Shown in pieces: positions 27,057 through 36,369 of a stretch of 64,000 nt of DNA. The translations under genes were made by a program, and so were the position numbers. The stretch's first letter is position 1, and each line of letters begins with the position of its first letter. The notes beneath the pieces were generated by a model, which saw only the letters and a program-made list of their open reading frames with translations, was not told the origin of the DNA and did not search any database. The stretch is from Deferribacterales bacterium Deferri_01 (lineage in GTDB: Bacteria; Chrysiogenota; Deferribacteres; Deferribacterales; Geovibrionaceae): NCBI GenBank assembly GCA_001603805.1, contig LUZY01000013.1:1-64000 (forward strand), read 5' to 3'.

Positions 27057-27583
27057 TATTTTCTCCCGTATATTAACAATATTGTGATTATTCCTGATGC
27101 AAACACTCCGGCGATGAAGAGAAATCCAGCAGGGGAGAGGAGCATAGTAGCTGAAATCCCCAGCCCGCTTGTGCATCCGCCAGCTATTCCAGCGCCTGTT
27201 GCCATTAAAAAACACCCTGTAAAAAGAATGGCGGCTCTCTTGAATTTGCTGACCCCAAATCGTTTTTTCCACTCATTGTCAGGCAGAGTGCGAACCTTAA
27301 AGTCGCCTGAAAAGAGGCTAGCCAGCAGAGCGCCGGCGAATATGCCTACGAGCAGGATTAGCTGTGAGTCAAACACCGGAGGCTTAACACGGTTGAAAAA
27401 AGCATTTGAAGGAGGAACAAACCCCGCTGAATTAGCGATCATGCTTGCTATAGTTTCAAATCCGCCGGATACGCCAAGGGTTTTTTCTGTAAGAACTATG
27501 CTTAGAGAAGCTGCAACTCCCGCTGCGATTCCCGCTGTCCATGGCGACCATCGTTTCATTTTAAAAAATTTTGTAATGTTCAT
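27056..27583 (-). CDS. YeeE/YedE-family membrane protein (half-size, first copy)
   Basis: A 175-residue membrane protein with the paired motif GGCTSGLGISATMLLSPAG, the counterpart of the Cys motif in the second half. It overlaps the cysteine-desulfurase gene by 23 bp, and the second half by 1 bp. YeeE/YedE proteins import thiosulfate or are linked to selenium metabolism; with a desulfurase and rhodanese-like protein in one operon, sulfur (or selenium) supply is the best inference. Confidence 0.83.
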   Translation of the reverse strand: MNITKFFKMKRWSPWTAGIAAGVAASLSIVLTEKTLGVSGGFETIASMIANSAGFVPPSNAFFNRVKPPVFDSQLILLVGIFAGALLASLFSGDFKVRTLPDNEWKKRFGVSKFKRAAILFTGCFLMATGAGIAGGCTSGLGISATMLLSPAGFLFIAGVFASGIITILLIYGRK

Positions 27584-28862
27584 GATTTTTCCTTATTTCC
27601 TTTATATTGCTGTGAGTAAGGGTGCTTAGAAAATCTGACATACGGTCTATTTCCTGTATTGTGTTGTATAGCCCGAAACTTATACGCACCATGCCGGGGC
27701 GGGCAGCATCAGGATAATTCTGATAATATTTTATCGTGTGGTCATCCATACCCAGAAGTTTCTGGACATACGGCTGGGCGCAAAAACAACCGCTGCGCAC
27801 TGCTACTCCTGCCTCTTGCGAAAGTGCCGCTGCAAGATCCTGATGAGGGATTTTTCTTATATTAAAAGGTATTACTCCAATTCGGCTTGTTTCTTTCCCA
27901 TCGCAGTACAGGCGTAATCCGGATATATTGCTCATTTTTTTCAAGGCATATTTCAAAAGCTCTGCCTCGTATGCAGCAATATTATTCATTCCCACGTCAC
28001 AAATAGTTTTTAAAGCCGATGCCATTGCCACAGCTCCCATTAAGTTCGGTGTCCCGGCTTCATCTTTATGTGGTGTTTCTTCCCAGATTACATTATTACG
28101 GGTCACCAGATTAACTGTCCCGCCGCCGGAATGTTCCGGTGAAGTTTTCTGGAAAACAGCCTTCGGGGCAATCAGAACCCCTGTGCCGAAAGGGGCATAC
28201 ATTTTGTGAGAAGAGAATGCGAGATAGTCTATGTGCCCTGGTGTATCGGGCTTTTTGATATCTATTTCACTATGCGGAGCAAGCTGGGCGGCATCGACTA
28301 AAATTTCTGCGCCGTATTTGTGAGCCATCTCCGCAATAGTGTGTATATCGTTTATATATCCGGTTACGTTGGATGCTCCGGTTACAGTAACCAGTCTGAC
28401 TTTGCTTTTGTGCTGTTTCAGCTTATCTTCAAGATCATTCAGGCAGAGGCGTCCTGCTTTGTCTGTTTCTGCGTAAAAGGTTTTAAAATGTTTTCTCCAC
28501 GGCAGGTCGTTGGAGTGATGCTCCATTTCTGTGGCAATAACAATATTCCTGCTTTCACACGCCAGTGCTGCGGCAAGCTTGTTTATTGATTCTGTGGTAT
28601 TTTTGGTGAATATCAGTACATCATGAACGGGATCTCCGTTCACAAAGCTCAGTATCTCTTTACGGCACTGTTCAAAGAGCTTTGATGCTGCTTCGGATTT
28701 TTTGCCGCTTCCTCTGTGTACGGATGAGTAGAACGGTGCAAAACCGCAAACAGCCGCCATTACCGACTTGAAAGGAGGTGTTGTGGCTGCATTATCGAAG
28801 CATATTTCTGTATCTGTCTGTTCCGCACCGATTATAAGGTTCTCATAGTTGCGATTATTCAT
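27561..28862 (-). CDS. Cysteine desulfurase-like PLP enzyme (class V aminotransferase)
   Basis: A 433-residue enzyme that takes sulfur (or selenium) from cysteine (or selenocysteine). PLP-binding Lys in LAFSSHKMYAPFGTG (~residue 220), EMEHHSNDLPW and VDAAQLAPHSEIDI are typical of SufS/CsdA proteins. The substrate Cys loop reads AVRSGCFCAQPYV. Heads the YeeE-rhodanese operon; two small hairpins precede it. The C-terminal ~15 residues are charged and extend over the next gene's start. It could equally serve selenium metabolism. Confidence 0.82.
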   Translation of the reverse strand: MNNRNYENLIIGAEQTDTEICFDNAATTPPFKSVMAAVCGFAPFYSSVHRGSGKKSEAASKLFEQCRKEILSFVNGDPVHDVLIFTKNTTESINKLAAALACESRNIVIATEMEHHSNDLPWRKHFKTFYAETDKAGRLCLNDLEDKLKQHKSKVRLVTVTGASNVTGYINDIHTIAEMAHKYGAEILVDAAQLAPHSEIDIKKPDTPGHIDYLAFSSHKMYAPFGTGVLIAPKAVFQKTSPEHSGGGTVNLVTRNNVIWEETPHKDEAGTPNLMGAVAMASALKTICDVGMNNIAAYEAELLKYALKKMSNISGLRLYCDGKETSRIGVIPFNIRKIPHQDLAAALSQEAGVAVRSGCFCAQPYVQKLLGMDDHTIKYYQNYPDAARPGMVRISFGLYNTIQEIDRMSDFLSTLTHSNIKEIRKNHEHYKIF

Positions 28863-28933
28863 TTTTTTACCTGTTTTGATTAAATAAACATATTAAAATA
28901 CTGGGAATTGAGTTTAAGATAGCTTTGAGTCTG

Positions 28934-28973
28934 TGGACAGGAAAGGTCCAGAAAGTCCTTTTTTTTAGGGACT
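28934..28973 (-). promoter_or_regulatory. Tandem hairpins in the leader of the desulfurase-YeeE operon
   Basis: TGGAC/GTCCA (28934-28938, 28946-28950) and AGTCC/GGGACT (28954-28958, 28968-28973) form two short stem-loops 70-110 bp upstream of the desulfurase start. They could act in the 5' leader of its mRNA; no known riboswitch is recognised. Confidence 0.3.
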
Positions 28974-29111
28974 AATCCAAAACGGCTCACAGACAGGAAC
29001 GGAGCTGATGCAGTATCTTCCGGTTCTATTGTATGAAGATTAGTTATGTGGTATAAGATTAACTTTTAACAAAAGTATATCCATGCTTTTAGTTTTATTT
29101 CTGAGGAAAAT

Positions 29112-30257
29112 ATGCGGAACAGCCGTTATTTAATTTTAGTTATAGTATTTTTTGCGGGTGTTGCAGCTCCCCTCAATCAGTTTAAAGTACCGCCGATGAT
29201 GAACCAGCTTATGTCTGCGCTTGGAGTAAACCTTGCTGTTTCAGGCTGGTTTATGTCCGTGTTTGCTCTTGTGGGAGTGCTATTTGCCCTGCCTTCAGGA
29301 TATCTGATACGCAAAATAGGTATGAAATTTTCCGGAATTATTGCACTTTCCGCTTTGCTCGCAGGATCTGTTACAGGCGGCTTGTCCCATTCTGCTGGTA
29401 TACTTATTTTCAGCCGTGTTATCGAAGGAGTAGGGCTGTGTCTTATTTCTGTTACCGGTCCTGCCTCTATTTCTGCTTGGTTTCCTGACGATAAAAGGGG
29501 AATGGCTATGGGGATCTGGGCAACATGGGTTCCTACAGGGACAATAATTATGTATCTTCTAGCACCATTACTTGGTGAATGGCGCTCTGCGTGGCTTTTC
29601 ACCTCTGTTTACACTGCTGCGGTTCTTGTTCTGTTTGCTTTGTTTTTCCATATGCCTGCGGGATACACTCAAACCAGAGCGCAGGATGAAGAGAGACGAT
29701 GTCCTTATAAAGAAAAAAACATTTGGTTTCTTGCCGCTGTTTTTATGACCAGCACCATTGTTCTTGTTGCTGTTAAAACTTATGCACCTGTCTTTCTGGA
29801 ACAGAAACATGGACTCTCCGCCGCTAAGGCATCCGGGCTGACTGTTCTTATAATGCTTTTTTCTCTTATTACTGCTCCTTTGTCCGGCTGGCTGTCTGAT
29901 GTTTTCAAATCAAGGAAGGTTCTTCTTATAAGCGGCATTCTGCTTGCCTGTTTCTCCATGGTTTTTCTCTTTAGCTCAAGTACGTCATATTTTGCTGTCC
30001 TGCTTATCCTGCTGGGTATAACAGGCGGAATAGTGCCGACTGCAACCTTTTCATCTGTTCCTGAGATAATGAAGCTTCCACGCCTCACAGGGCAAGGGAT
30101 GTCCGTTATAGCTCTGGGGCAGAATGTGGGAATGTTTGCGGGTCCGGTTATGTTCAGCTTTCTGGCGGATTATTATTCATGGCAAACGGCAGGTGTTTTT
30201 ATGGTTCCTTTGCTTATCTGTGCCTGTATAACGGCCTTTTTTATAAAAGTCAGGTAG
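29112..30257 (+). CDS. MFS transporter
   Basis: A 381-residue carrier with about 12 membrane segments. Loop 2-3 has GYLIRKIGMKF, and the fifth-segment region WFPDDKRGMAMGIWATWVP resembles the CynX/NarK-like or ACS-type MFS subfamilies. The start has a TGAGGAA ribosome site. It precedes an EamA-type exporter on the same strand, 68 bp away. Substrate unknown. Confidence 0.82.
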   Translation: MRNSRYLILVIVFFAGVAAPLNQFKVPPMMNQLMSALGVNLAVSGWFMSVFALVGVLFALPSGYLIRKIGMKFSGIIALSALLAGSVTGGLSHSAGILIFSRVIEGVGLCLISVTGPASISAWFPDDKRGMAMGIWATWVPTGTIIMYLLAPLLGEWRSAWLFTSVYTAAVLVLFALFFHMPAGYTQTRAQDEERRCPYKEKNIWFLAAVFMTSTIVLVAVKTYAPVFLEQKHGLSAAKASGLTVLIMLFSLITAPLSGWLSDVFKSRKVLLISGILLACFSMVFLFSSSTSYFAVLLILLGITGGIVPTATFSSVPEIMKLPRLTGQGMSVIALGQNVGMFAGPVMFSFLADYYSWQTAGVFMVPLLICACITAFFIKVR

Positions 30258-30325
30258 TTGTTGATTTTACTTCTTAAAGAGCTTATTCTCAAATTTCATT
30301 AATTATTTAAACTTACAGGTATTTT

Positions 30326-31186
30326 ATGGGGAAAGGCGTTTTTTTTATCATAGCTGCTGCTGTTCTTTGGGGTACAACAGGAACAGCACAGTTTTTTGCT
30401 CCTGAGGGAGCATCTCCGATGACTGTCGGGGCTTTCAGACTTCTTGTGGGCGGAACGGGACTTCTTCTGCTTGCTGTTGTATCCGGCTGCTTCAGGAATG
30501 GAAAGCCGTGGAATAAGCTTCATGTGCTTATGGGCGCTCTGGCAGTGGCTGCTTATCAGGTTACTTTTTTTACAGGTGTTAAACTTACCGGTGTCGCTGT
30601 GGGGACAATAGTTGCCATCGGTTCTGCTCCGGTCAGCGCCGGTGTTCTGGGATACTTCATTCTTCATGAAAAAATAAGGATGAGGTGGTATATCTCCTCC
30701 GCTTTGGCTATTCTGGGCTGCACACTTCTTGCTCTTTCCGGCGGCGGCGACATTACAATAAGTTTACCGGGAATTATATGTGCTTTTGGTGCAGGCTTTT
30801 CATACGCCCTGTACGCTCTGCTTACAAAAGTGCTTATCAAAGACCATAACGGAACAGCATCTGTGGGGCTTATATTCTTTTTCGGTGCTGTTCTTCTTTC
30901 TCCCGTACTGCTTTTTAGTGATACTTCATGGATAATGAGTTTACAAGGTGTGGGTGTTGCTGTCCATCTGGGGCTGATTACTACAACCCTGTCGTATATA
31001 CTTTTTGCAAAAGGACTTCAGACTGTCTCTGTTTCCAGCACAGCAACGCTTTCCCTCGTTGAACCGCTGACAGCGACTATTCTGGGAATATTTCTTGTCG
31101 GTGAGAAAATCAACTTTATGGTTGGAATGGGAATCACCTGCCTGTTTCTCGGTATAGCCATTCTTGTAATAAGAAGCAGGCCATAA
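30326..31186 (+). CDS. EamA/DMT-family transporter
   Basis: A 286-residue drug/metabolite transporter with two EamA repeats (about 5-135 and 150-282) and ten hydrophobic segments; the first begins WGTTGTAQFFAPEGASP. RhaT/YdcZ-like members export amino acids or small metabolites. Nothing specifies the cargo. The ribosome site (ACAGGT) is weak. Confidence 0.85.
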   Translation: MGKGVFFIIAAAVLWGTTGTAQFFAPEGASPMTVGAFRLLVGGTGLLLLAVVSGCFRNGKPWNKLHVLMGALAVAAYQVTFFTGVKLTGVAVGTIVAIGSAPVSAGVLGYFILHEKIRMRWYISSALAILGCTLLALSGGGDITISLPGIICAFGAGFSYALYALLTKVLIKDHNGTASVGLIFFFGAVLLSPVLLFSDTSWIMSLQGVGVAVHLGLITTTLSYILFAKGLQTVSVSSTATLSLVEPLTATILGIFLVGEKINFMVGMGITCLFLGIAILVIRSRP

Positions 31187-31264
31187 CAAGCCTTTGGAGT
31201 TTCCTGAGGCTTTCTTAGAAATTTGTTATAATTCATAAGTGAATACAGGTACAGATTGTTGTTT

Positions 31265-33097
31265 ATGAAAAAAACAGGACGCCGCTCTTTCGGTTGGTTT
31301 ATACTGATTAACTCTTTACTTGCAACGTTAATATCAGCACGTTATTTCTTCTTTTTCCCTGTTTCAGCTTTCACGTCTATGTCCTCTGTTTTTGCTTTCA
31401 CTTCAGCAGTTGGGCATATGCCTGTACTTGTTGCCCTGTTCGGTGTGATATTTATACCTGCTGCATTTATTCCTGATATCCGGTTGAGGCGTTTCATTCT
31501 GGCTTTGGGCGGCTCAGTGGGCTTAAGCCTGCTTTTTATTGATACAATTGTTTTTGCCCAGTACCGTTTTCATATCAACGCAGTGGTGGTCGGGCTGATT
31601 ATGGCCGGGGATATTGTATCTTTCCCTCTTATTACATGGGCTATGAGCATCGGCGGATTTCTGGCGGCTTTAGCACTGGAATTCGCTCTGATAACTGTAC
31701 TGGAAACAAGGATAAACCGCATAAGGGCTGGTTTGGGGCGAAGGGTCACACTTGCCTTTTTTCTTATGCTTCTTACGGCAAATCTGCTGCATATATGGGG
31801 TGTTGCCCATGCAAATCAGCCTGTGTCCATGGTTACACGCTATCTTCCGCTTTATTACCCTGCGACAGCAACCACCATGCTGAAAAGGTGGGGACTTGCG
31901 GATTTAGACGCTGTCAAACGCCTTAAAGAACTAAGAGTTGATGACAGTGATGACCTGAATTATCCTTTGAACCCGTTAAGGGGAAAAGCACCTGAACATC
32001 TGCATGATATTATGCTTATTGTTATTGATTCATGGCGTTATGACACCTTTTCACCGGAGTTTTCACCGAATATTTACAGTTTAGCAGAAAAAGGGATTGC
32101 TTATAACAATCACATTTCTACCGGAAACTCCACACGGACAGGCATTTTCGGCTTATTTTACGGTATACCGGGAACATACTGGCATGCTTTTCTGGCGGGG
32201 CAGCGTTCGGCAGTTTTGATCGACCGCATGCAGGAGCTGAACTACCAGCTTGGCATTTTTACATCCGCACAGCTTATTAAACCGGAGTTCAACCGTACTG
32301 TCTTCCGGAATTTACCTGTTTTGCGTCTTAGATCAGAAGGCGATTCCGCTTCGGAGAAGGATATAAGCCTCACTGACGACTGGCTGAAATGGTATGCAGA
32401 AACAGATAGCTCCAAACCTGTATTTTCGTTTCTGTTTTATGACTCCCCACATGCCTATGACTTCCCCGAAGATTATGAACCGAAATTCAAGCCTATGGTC
32501 GAAGAGCTTAATTATCTGTTATTGAATAAAAATACTGATCCTGCCCCATTGTTCAACCGCTACCGTACAAGCGTACACTTTGCTGACAGCCTTGTTGCAA
32601 AGGTTATCGGTGAATTGAAAACGAAAGGGAAGCTTGATAATACACTGATTATTATCACAGGGGATCATGGTCAGGAAATGAATGATAATAAGCTTAACTA
32701 CTGGGGACATAACAGTAACTTTACTGACGCTCAGGTTAAGGTTCCTTTTATAGTAGTAGGTCCGGGTGTGGAGGAGGGCGCAACACCGGAATATTTGGAC
32801 AGCTTTACGTCACATGAGGATCTGTCACCTACACTGATGAAAAACTACCTCGGAGTGGAAAATGATACGTCTGACTACTCCACTGGTGCAGATTTGTTCG
32901 GCATTTTTACTGATCGGGACTGGGTTATCTCATCTCAATACAGCGGATACGGAATCATCACTCATGACTCTATTCTTGATGTGAACGCTGCGGGGAATTA
33001 TGAAATCCTGGATAAAAGCAACCGCCCTATAAAAAGAAGCCTGAACGTGCAGAATACAAAAGAAGCGCTGGAAAGAATCAGCCGTTATCTTAAATAA
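31265..33097 (+). CDS. YejM/PbgA-like inner-membrane sulfatase-fold protein
   Basis: A 610-residue protein. ATG 31265 is preferred to a TTG nine bases upstream. Five membrane segments fill residues 10-200, followed by an alkaline-phosphatase/sulfatase-fold periplasmic domain (~235-580: MLIVIDSWRYDTFSPE, STGNSTRTGIFGLFYG, IITGDHGQEMNDN, YWGHNSNFTDAQVKVPF). This matches YejM/PbgA (LapC), which in enterobacteria binds LPS and controls LpxC turnover; the Ser/Thr nucleophile site of true sulfatases (STGNSTRTG) contains a Thr that could act catalytically. The role in this phylum is uncertain. Confidence 0.83.
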   Translation: MKKTGRRSFGWFILINSLLATLISARYFFFFPVSAFTSMSSVFAFTSAVGHMPVLVALFGVIFIPAAFIPDIRLRRFILALGGSVGLSLLFIDTIVFAQYRFHINAVVVGLIMAGDIVSFPLITWAMSIGGFLAALALEFALITVLETRINRIRAGLGRRVTLAFFLMLLTANLLHIWGVAHANQPVSMVTRYLPLYYPATATTMLKRWGLADLDAVKRLKELRVDDSDDLNYPLNPLRGKAPEHLHDIMLIVIDSWRYDTFSPEFSPNIYSLAEKGIAYNNHISTGNSTRTGIFGLFYGIPGTYWHAFLAGQRSAVLIDRMQELNYQLGIFTSAQLIKPEFNRTVFRNLPVLRLRSEGDSASEKDISLTDDWLKWYAETDSSKPVFSFLFYDSPHAYDFPEDYEPKFKPMVEELNYLLLNKNTDPAPLFNRYRTSVHFADSLVAKVIGELKTKGKLDNTLIIITGDHGQEMNDNKLNYWGHNSNFTDAQVKVPFIVVGPGVEEGATPEYLDSFTSHEDLSPTLMKNYLGVENDTSDYSTGADLFGIFTDRDWVISSQYSGYGIITHDSILDVNAAGNYEILDKSNRPIKRSLNVQNTKEALERISRYLK

Positions 33098-33112
33098 CTA
33101 TTATAAAAATAG

Positions 33113-33137
33113 AAAACCTCCCTGTGAGGGGAGGTTT
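33113..33137. terminator. Bidirectional terminator between yejM-like and hypD genes
   Basis: 10-bp inverted repeat (33113-33122, 33128-33137) with A-rich and T-rich ends on both strands, between convergent genes. Confidence 0.8.
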
Positions 33138-33175
33138 TGCCGTGTGATTTTATTACTGTTTCCAAGAAATACTTT

Positions 33176-35530
33176 CTAATGCTGGTGTTCAGTTCTGCGG
33201 ATTATCTCTTCCTGTAATTCATCTGTGATATCAACAAAGTAGTCAGAGTAGCCTGCAACTCTTACTATGAGATCTCTATAGTTTTCAGGGTGAACCTGAG
33301 CCTCACGGAGAATCTTTTCATCCACAACATTAAACTGGATATGGTGTCCGTCCATACGGAAGTAAGCCCTAACCAGTCTGCAGACATTGTCTATGCCTTC
33401 ATCAGTGTACATAAATTCTTTGGCGAATCTCTGGTTGAGCAGCGTTCCGCCTGTACGCAGATGGTCGATCTTGGAGGCAGATTTAATAACAGCAGTAGGA
33501 CCGTGTCTGTCTGCGCCCTGAACTGGTGATATGCCTTCAGAAAGGGGAATTCCCTTCTTGCGTCCATCGGGCAGAGCGCCTATAACGCTTCCGAAATACA
33601 CATGAGACGTAGTTGGCAGAAGGTTGATTCTGTGCATACCGCCCCTTGTGTTAGGTCTGCCGTTTACGGATTTGAAGAAGATTTCAAATACTTCTCTCAT
33701 GAGATCATCTGCATAATCATCGTCATTGCCGTATTTCGGTGTATTTTCCAGAAGAAGGGCACGGAGTTCGTCATATCCTTCAAAGTCAGCATCCAGAGCT
33801 TTTTTGAGCCCTTCAAGGCTGATTATCTGCTGGTCATAAACATTATATTTGAGTGACGCCAGTGAATCTGTCACTGAGCCAAGCCCAACACCCTGAACAT
33901 AGGTGGTGTTGTACCTTGCGCCGCCGTCATTGTAGTCTTTGCCGTTTTTGATGCAGTCCTCAGTGAGTATTGAGAGGAAGGGTACGGGAATGTACTCTGC
34001 AAAAAGGCGCTCAATTACAATATTTCCTTTAATTTTGATATCTATAAAGTAGTTGAGCTGTTTTGTGTAGGCTTCCATCAGCTCGTCAAAGCTTTTGAAA
34101 TCAGCAGGTATATCAAGCCCTATCTGTTTCTGGGTATATTTGTCAAAACCGCCGTAGATTGTGATCTCAAGGACTTTTGACAGGTTGAAATAGCCGGAAA
34201 GTATGTATGCTTCTGTTCCGAATGCGCCTGTTTCAACGCAGCCTGAAGCACCGCCGTTTCTGGCATCGACAATATCTTTACCCTGACGCAGAAGTTCCTG
34301 AATGATGGCATCTGTATTAAAGATAGAGGGCTGTCCGAATCCTGTTTTAACTATGTGCAGGGCTCTTTTAAGAAACCTGTCAGGTGTCTTCTTTGAGATC
34401 TGCACCATTGAGCTGGGCTGAAGAAGCCGCATTTCTTCAATGACATCAAGAAGAACGTATGAAAGCTCATTAACTGCATCCGAACCGTCTTCTTTAACTC
34501 CTCCAACGTTTATGAGAGCAAAGTCTGTATAAGTGTTTGACTCTTTGGCTGTTACACCAACTTTTGGAGGCGAAGGGTGGTTGTTAAACTTGATCCAGAA
34601 CGAATAGAGAAGTTCTTTTGCTCCTTCTTCTGTAAGTTTGCCGGATTCGAGATCTGCCTTGTAAAACGGATAGAGGTGCTGGTCAAGCCTTCCGGGGTTA
34701 AAAGCATCCCATGGGTTTGTTTCGGTAATAACGCCTATGTGGAGAAACCAGTAGAGCTGGAGAGCTTCCCAGAAGCTTTCGGGTGCGTTTGCGGGAACCT
34801 TGGAGCAAACTACGCTCATTTCCTGAAGCTCAAGTTTGCGTTTCGGATCTTTTTCCTTATCTGCAAGTTCTTTCAGGGCTTTTGCGTTTCTTTCTGCATA
34901 ATTGATAACAGCATCGGCAGCTATGAGCATGCCTTTAAGTTCTTCATTTTTGCTGAAAGCCTCCGGATCATTGTAAAAATCGAGGTCTTTTATTGCCTGC
35001 TGAACTTCTGCCTTCAATCCGTTAAGCCCGGTTCTGAATACTTTTTTGCCGAGAACAGTATGTCCGGGCGCTCTTTGTTCCTGAAACTCAGTGAAGACAC
35101 CGGCTTCATAAGCTTTAACCCATTCATCTGCCATGTGGCTTATAACTTTCTCCCTGTGAGACTTGCCCTGCCAGAAAGGAAGGACAATTTCTTCGTGGAG
35201 TTTTCTGTTTTTTTCATCCACCTTAAATGAAACCTTCGGTCTGTTATGGAGAATATCAAAATCCTCTTTTGAGTGTATGCAGACTTCGGGGTAGGTGGGG
35301 GTGGCTTTGGGAGAAGGTCCTCTTTCGCCGACGATGAGTTCGCCGTCATTAAACCAAAGTTCTTTATTTGCCATTATATAATAGAAGGCTTTCGCTCGCT
35401 GTACAGGAACGGACATTCCGTCCGCCTCACCGCTCTTAAAGAACTCGGTTAACAAAACGCCCCTTTCGGATGAAATTGTGGGCACAGCGTCGAGGCTCTC
35501 TTTGCGGAGTCTTTTTATCCTGTCTGTCAT
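33176..35530 (-). CDS. hypD: Glycyl-radical enzyme, probable trans-4-hydroxy-L-proline dehydratase
   Basis: A 784-residue glycyl-radical enzyme that would dehydrate trans-4-hydroxy-L-proline to P5C. The radical loop is RVAGYSDYF with Gly760; the thiyl Cys and base are Cys431 and Glu433 in GGASGCVETG. From memory, C. difficile HypD pocket residues F152, H160, D278, S334, D339, F340, C434, E436 and Y450 all map here with a constant offset of three: F149, H157, D275, S331, D336, F337, C431, E433, Y447. That and the neighbouring P5C and proline dehydrogenase genes make HypD far likelier than choline, isethionate or glycerol enzymes. Start has a TAGGAGG site, directly after its activase. Confidence 0.87.
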   Translation of the reverse strand: MTDRIKRLRKESLDAVPTISSERGVLLTEFFKSGEADGMSVPVQRAKAFYYIMANKELWFNDGELIVGERGPSPKATPTYPEVCIHSKEDFDILHNRPKVSFKVDEKNRKLHEEIVLPFWQGKSHREKVISHMADEWVKAYEAGVFTEFQEQRAPGHTVLGKKVFRTGLNGLKAEVQQAIKDLDFYNDPEAFSKNEELKGMLIAADAVINYAERNAKALKELADKEKDPKRKLELQEMSVVCSKVPANAPESFWEALQLYWFLHIGVITETNPWDAFNPGRLDQHLYPFYKADLESGKLTEEGAKELLYSFWIKFNNHPSPPKVGVTAKESNTYTDFALINVGGVKEDGSDAVNELSYVLLDVIEEMRLLQPSSMVQISKKTPDRFLKRALHIVKTGFGQPSIFNTDAIIQELLRQGKDIVDARNGGASGCVETGAFGTEAYILSGYFNLSKVLEITIYGGFDKYTQKQIGLDIPADFKSFDELMEAYTKQLNYFIDIKIKGNIVIERLFAEYIPVPFLSILTEDCIKNGKDYNDGGARYNTTYVQGVGLGSVTDSLASLKYNVYDQQIISLEGLKKALDADFEGYDELRALLLENTPKYGNDDDYADDLMREVFEIFFKSVNGRPNTRGGMHRINLLPTTSHVYFGSVIGALPDGRKKGIPLSEGISPVQGADRHGPTAVIKSASKIDHLRTGGTLLNQRFAKEFMYTDEGIDNVCRLVRAYFRMDGHHIQFNVVDEKILREAQVHPENYRDLIVRVAGYSDYFVDITDELQEEIIRRTEHQH

Positions 35531-35534
35531 ATGC

Positions 35535-36329
35535 TTAACCTCCTATTTTGGTTCTGATGCCGTATCCTGTGAAGAAAGCGGCTATCTTGTTCATGTATTC
35601 GTCAGAAGGCTTCTCAATGCCTTCCATATGGTATTTCATTCCAAGCCTGCGGTATTTGTCTTTACCTATTTTGTGGTAGGGAAGAAGATCTACCGGAACA
35701 TCGGAAAACTGCGCCGCAAATTCCGCAACTTTTTTCAGGTTATCATCCGTATCTGTGATTGTAGGGATAACGGGAAACCTGAATCTGACTTTTGCGCCGC
35801 TTTGGTGTATAGTTCTGAAGTTTTCCAGTATCTGTCCGTTTGGCACACCGCAGTATCTTTTATGCAGTTCCTCGTCCATAAGCTTAATATCGAAGAGGAA
35901 TATGTCAGTTAAAGGAATAGCCTTTTCCAGTATGCTTTTATTTACATAACCGGAGGTATCAACACAGGTGCTTATTCCCTTTGCCTTGCAGCTTTTGAGC
36001 ATAGCTAAGAGAAATTCGTGCTGAACAAAAGCTTCTCCGCCGGAAAATGTAACTCCGCCGCCTGATTCCTCGTAAAAGAGAAGGTCTTTCTCGACCTCTC
36101 TCATCACTTCACTCACACTCATTTCCCTGCCGACGTTTTCCGTGCTTTCAATAACTTTTCCATCGAGTTTGAGTTCTTTTTTTATCTTCCCGATGGAAAA
36201 GTCTATACTTTCCGGATTATGACACCACACGCAGGAGAGCGGACAGCCTTTCATAAAAACAGTTGTTCTTATTCCGGGACCGTCATGAATCGCATACTTT
36301 TTTATGTCAAATACTATACCTTTTATCAT
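35535..36329 (-). CDS. Glycyl-radical enzyme activase (radical SAM), compact form
   Basis: A 264-residue radical SAM enzyme that installs the glycyl radical in the HypD-like protein 4 bp downstream. The cluster motif is CPLSCVWC (CX3CX2C, ~30-37), GGVTFSGGE (~93-101) is the SAM 'GGE' motif, and DIKLMD lies further on. Most activases of this clade carry an inserted ferredoxin domain with two extra [4Fe-4S] clusters just after CVWCHNPES; here the insert is only ~35 residues (SIGKIKKELKLDGKVIESTE...) with no Cys, so it resembles PflA in cluster content. Confidence 0.87.
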   Translation of the reverse strand: MIKGIVFDIKKYAIHDGPGIRTTVFMKGCPLSCVWCHNPESIDFSIGKIKKELKLDGKVIESTENVGREMSVSEVMREVEKDLLFYEESGGGVTFSGGEAFVQHEFLLAMLKSCKAKGISTCVDTSGYVNKSILEKAIPLTDIFLFDIKLMDEELHKRYCGVPNGQILENFRTIHQSGAKVRFRFPVIPTITDTDDNLKKVAEFAAQFSDVPVDLLPYHKIGKDKYRRLGMKYHMEGIEKPSDEYMNKIAAFFTGYGIRTKIGG

Positions 36330-36369
36330 ACACCTAAAATAAGACTAAAACAATCTAAATTACAATATT

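Noticed and set aside
28934-28973. Riboswitch or SECIS-like element before the desulfurase gene
   Set aside because: Only two short stems; no conserved core of any riboswitch I know and no in-frame TGA evidence for selenocysteine in the window.
34577-35230. 217-codon plus-strand frame opposite the glycyl-radical enzyme
   Set aside because: Antisense shadow of the HypD-like gene; Phe/Cys-rich composition typical of reverse frames.
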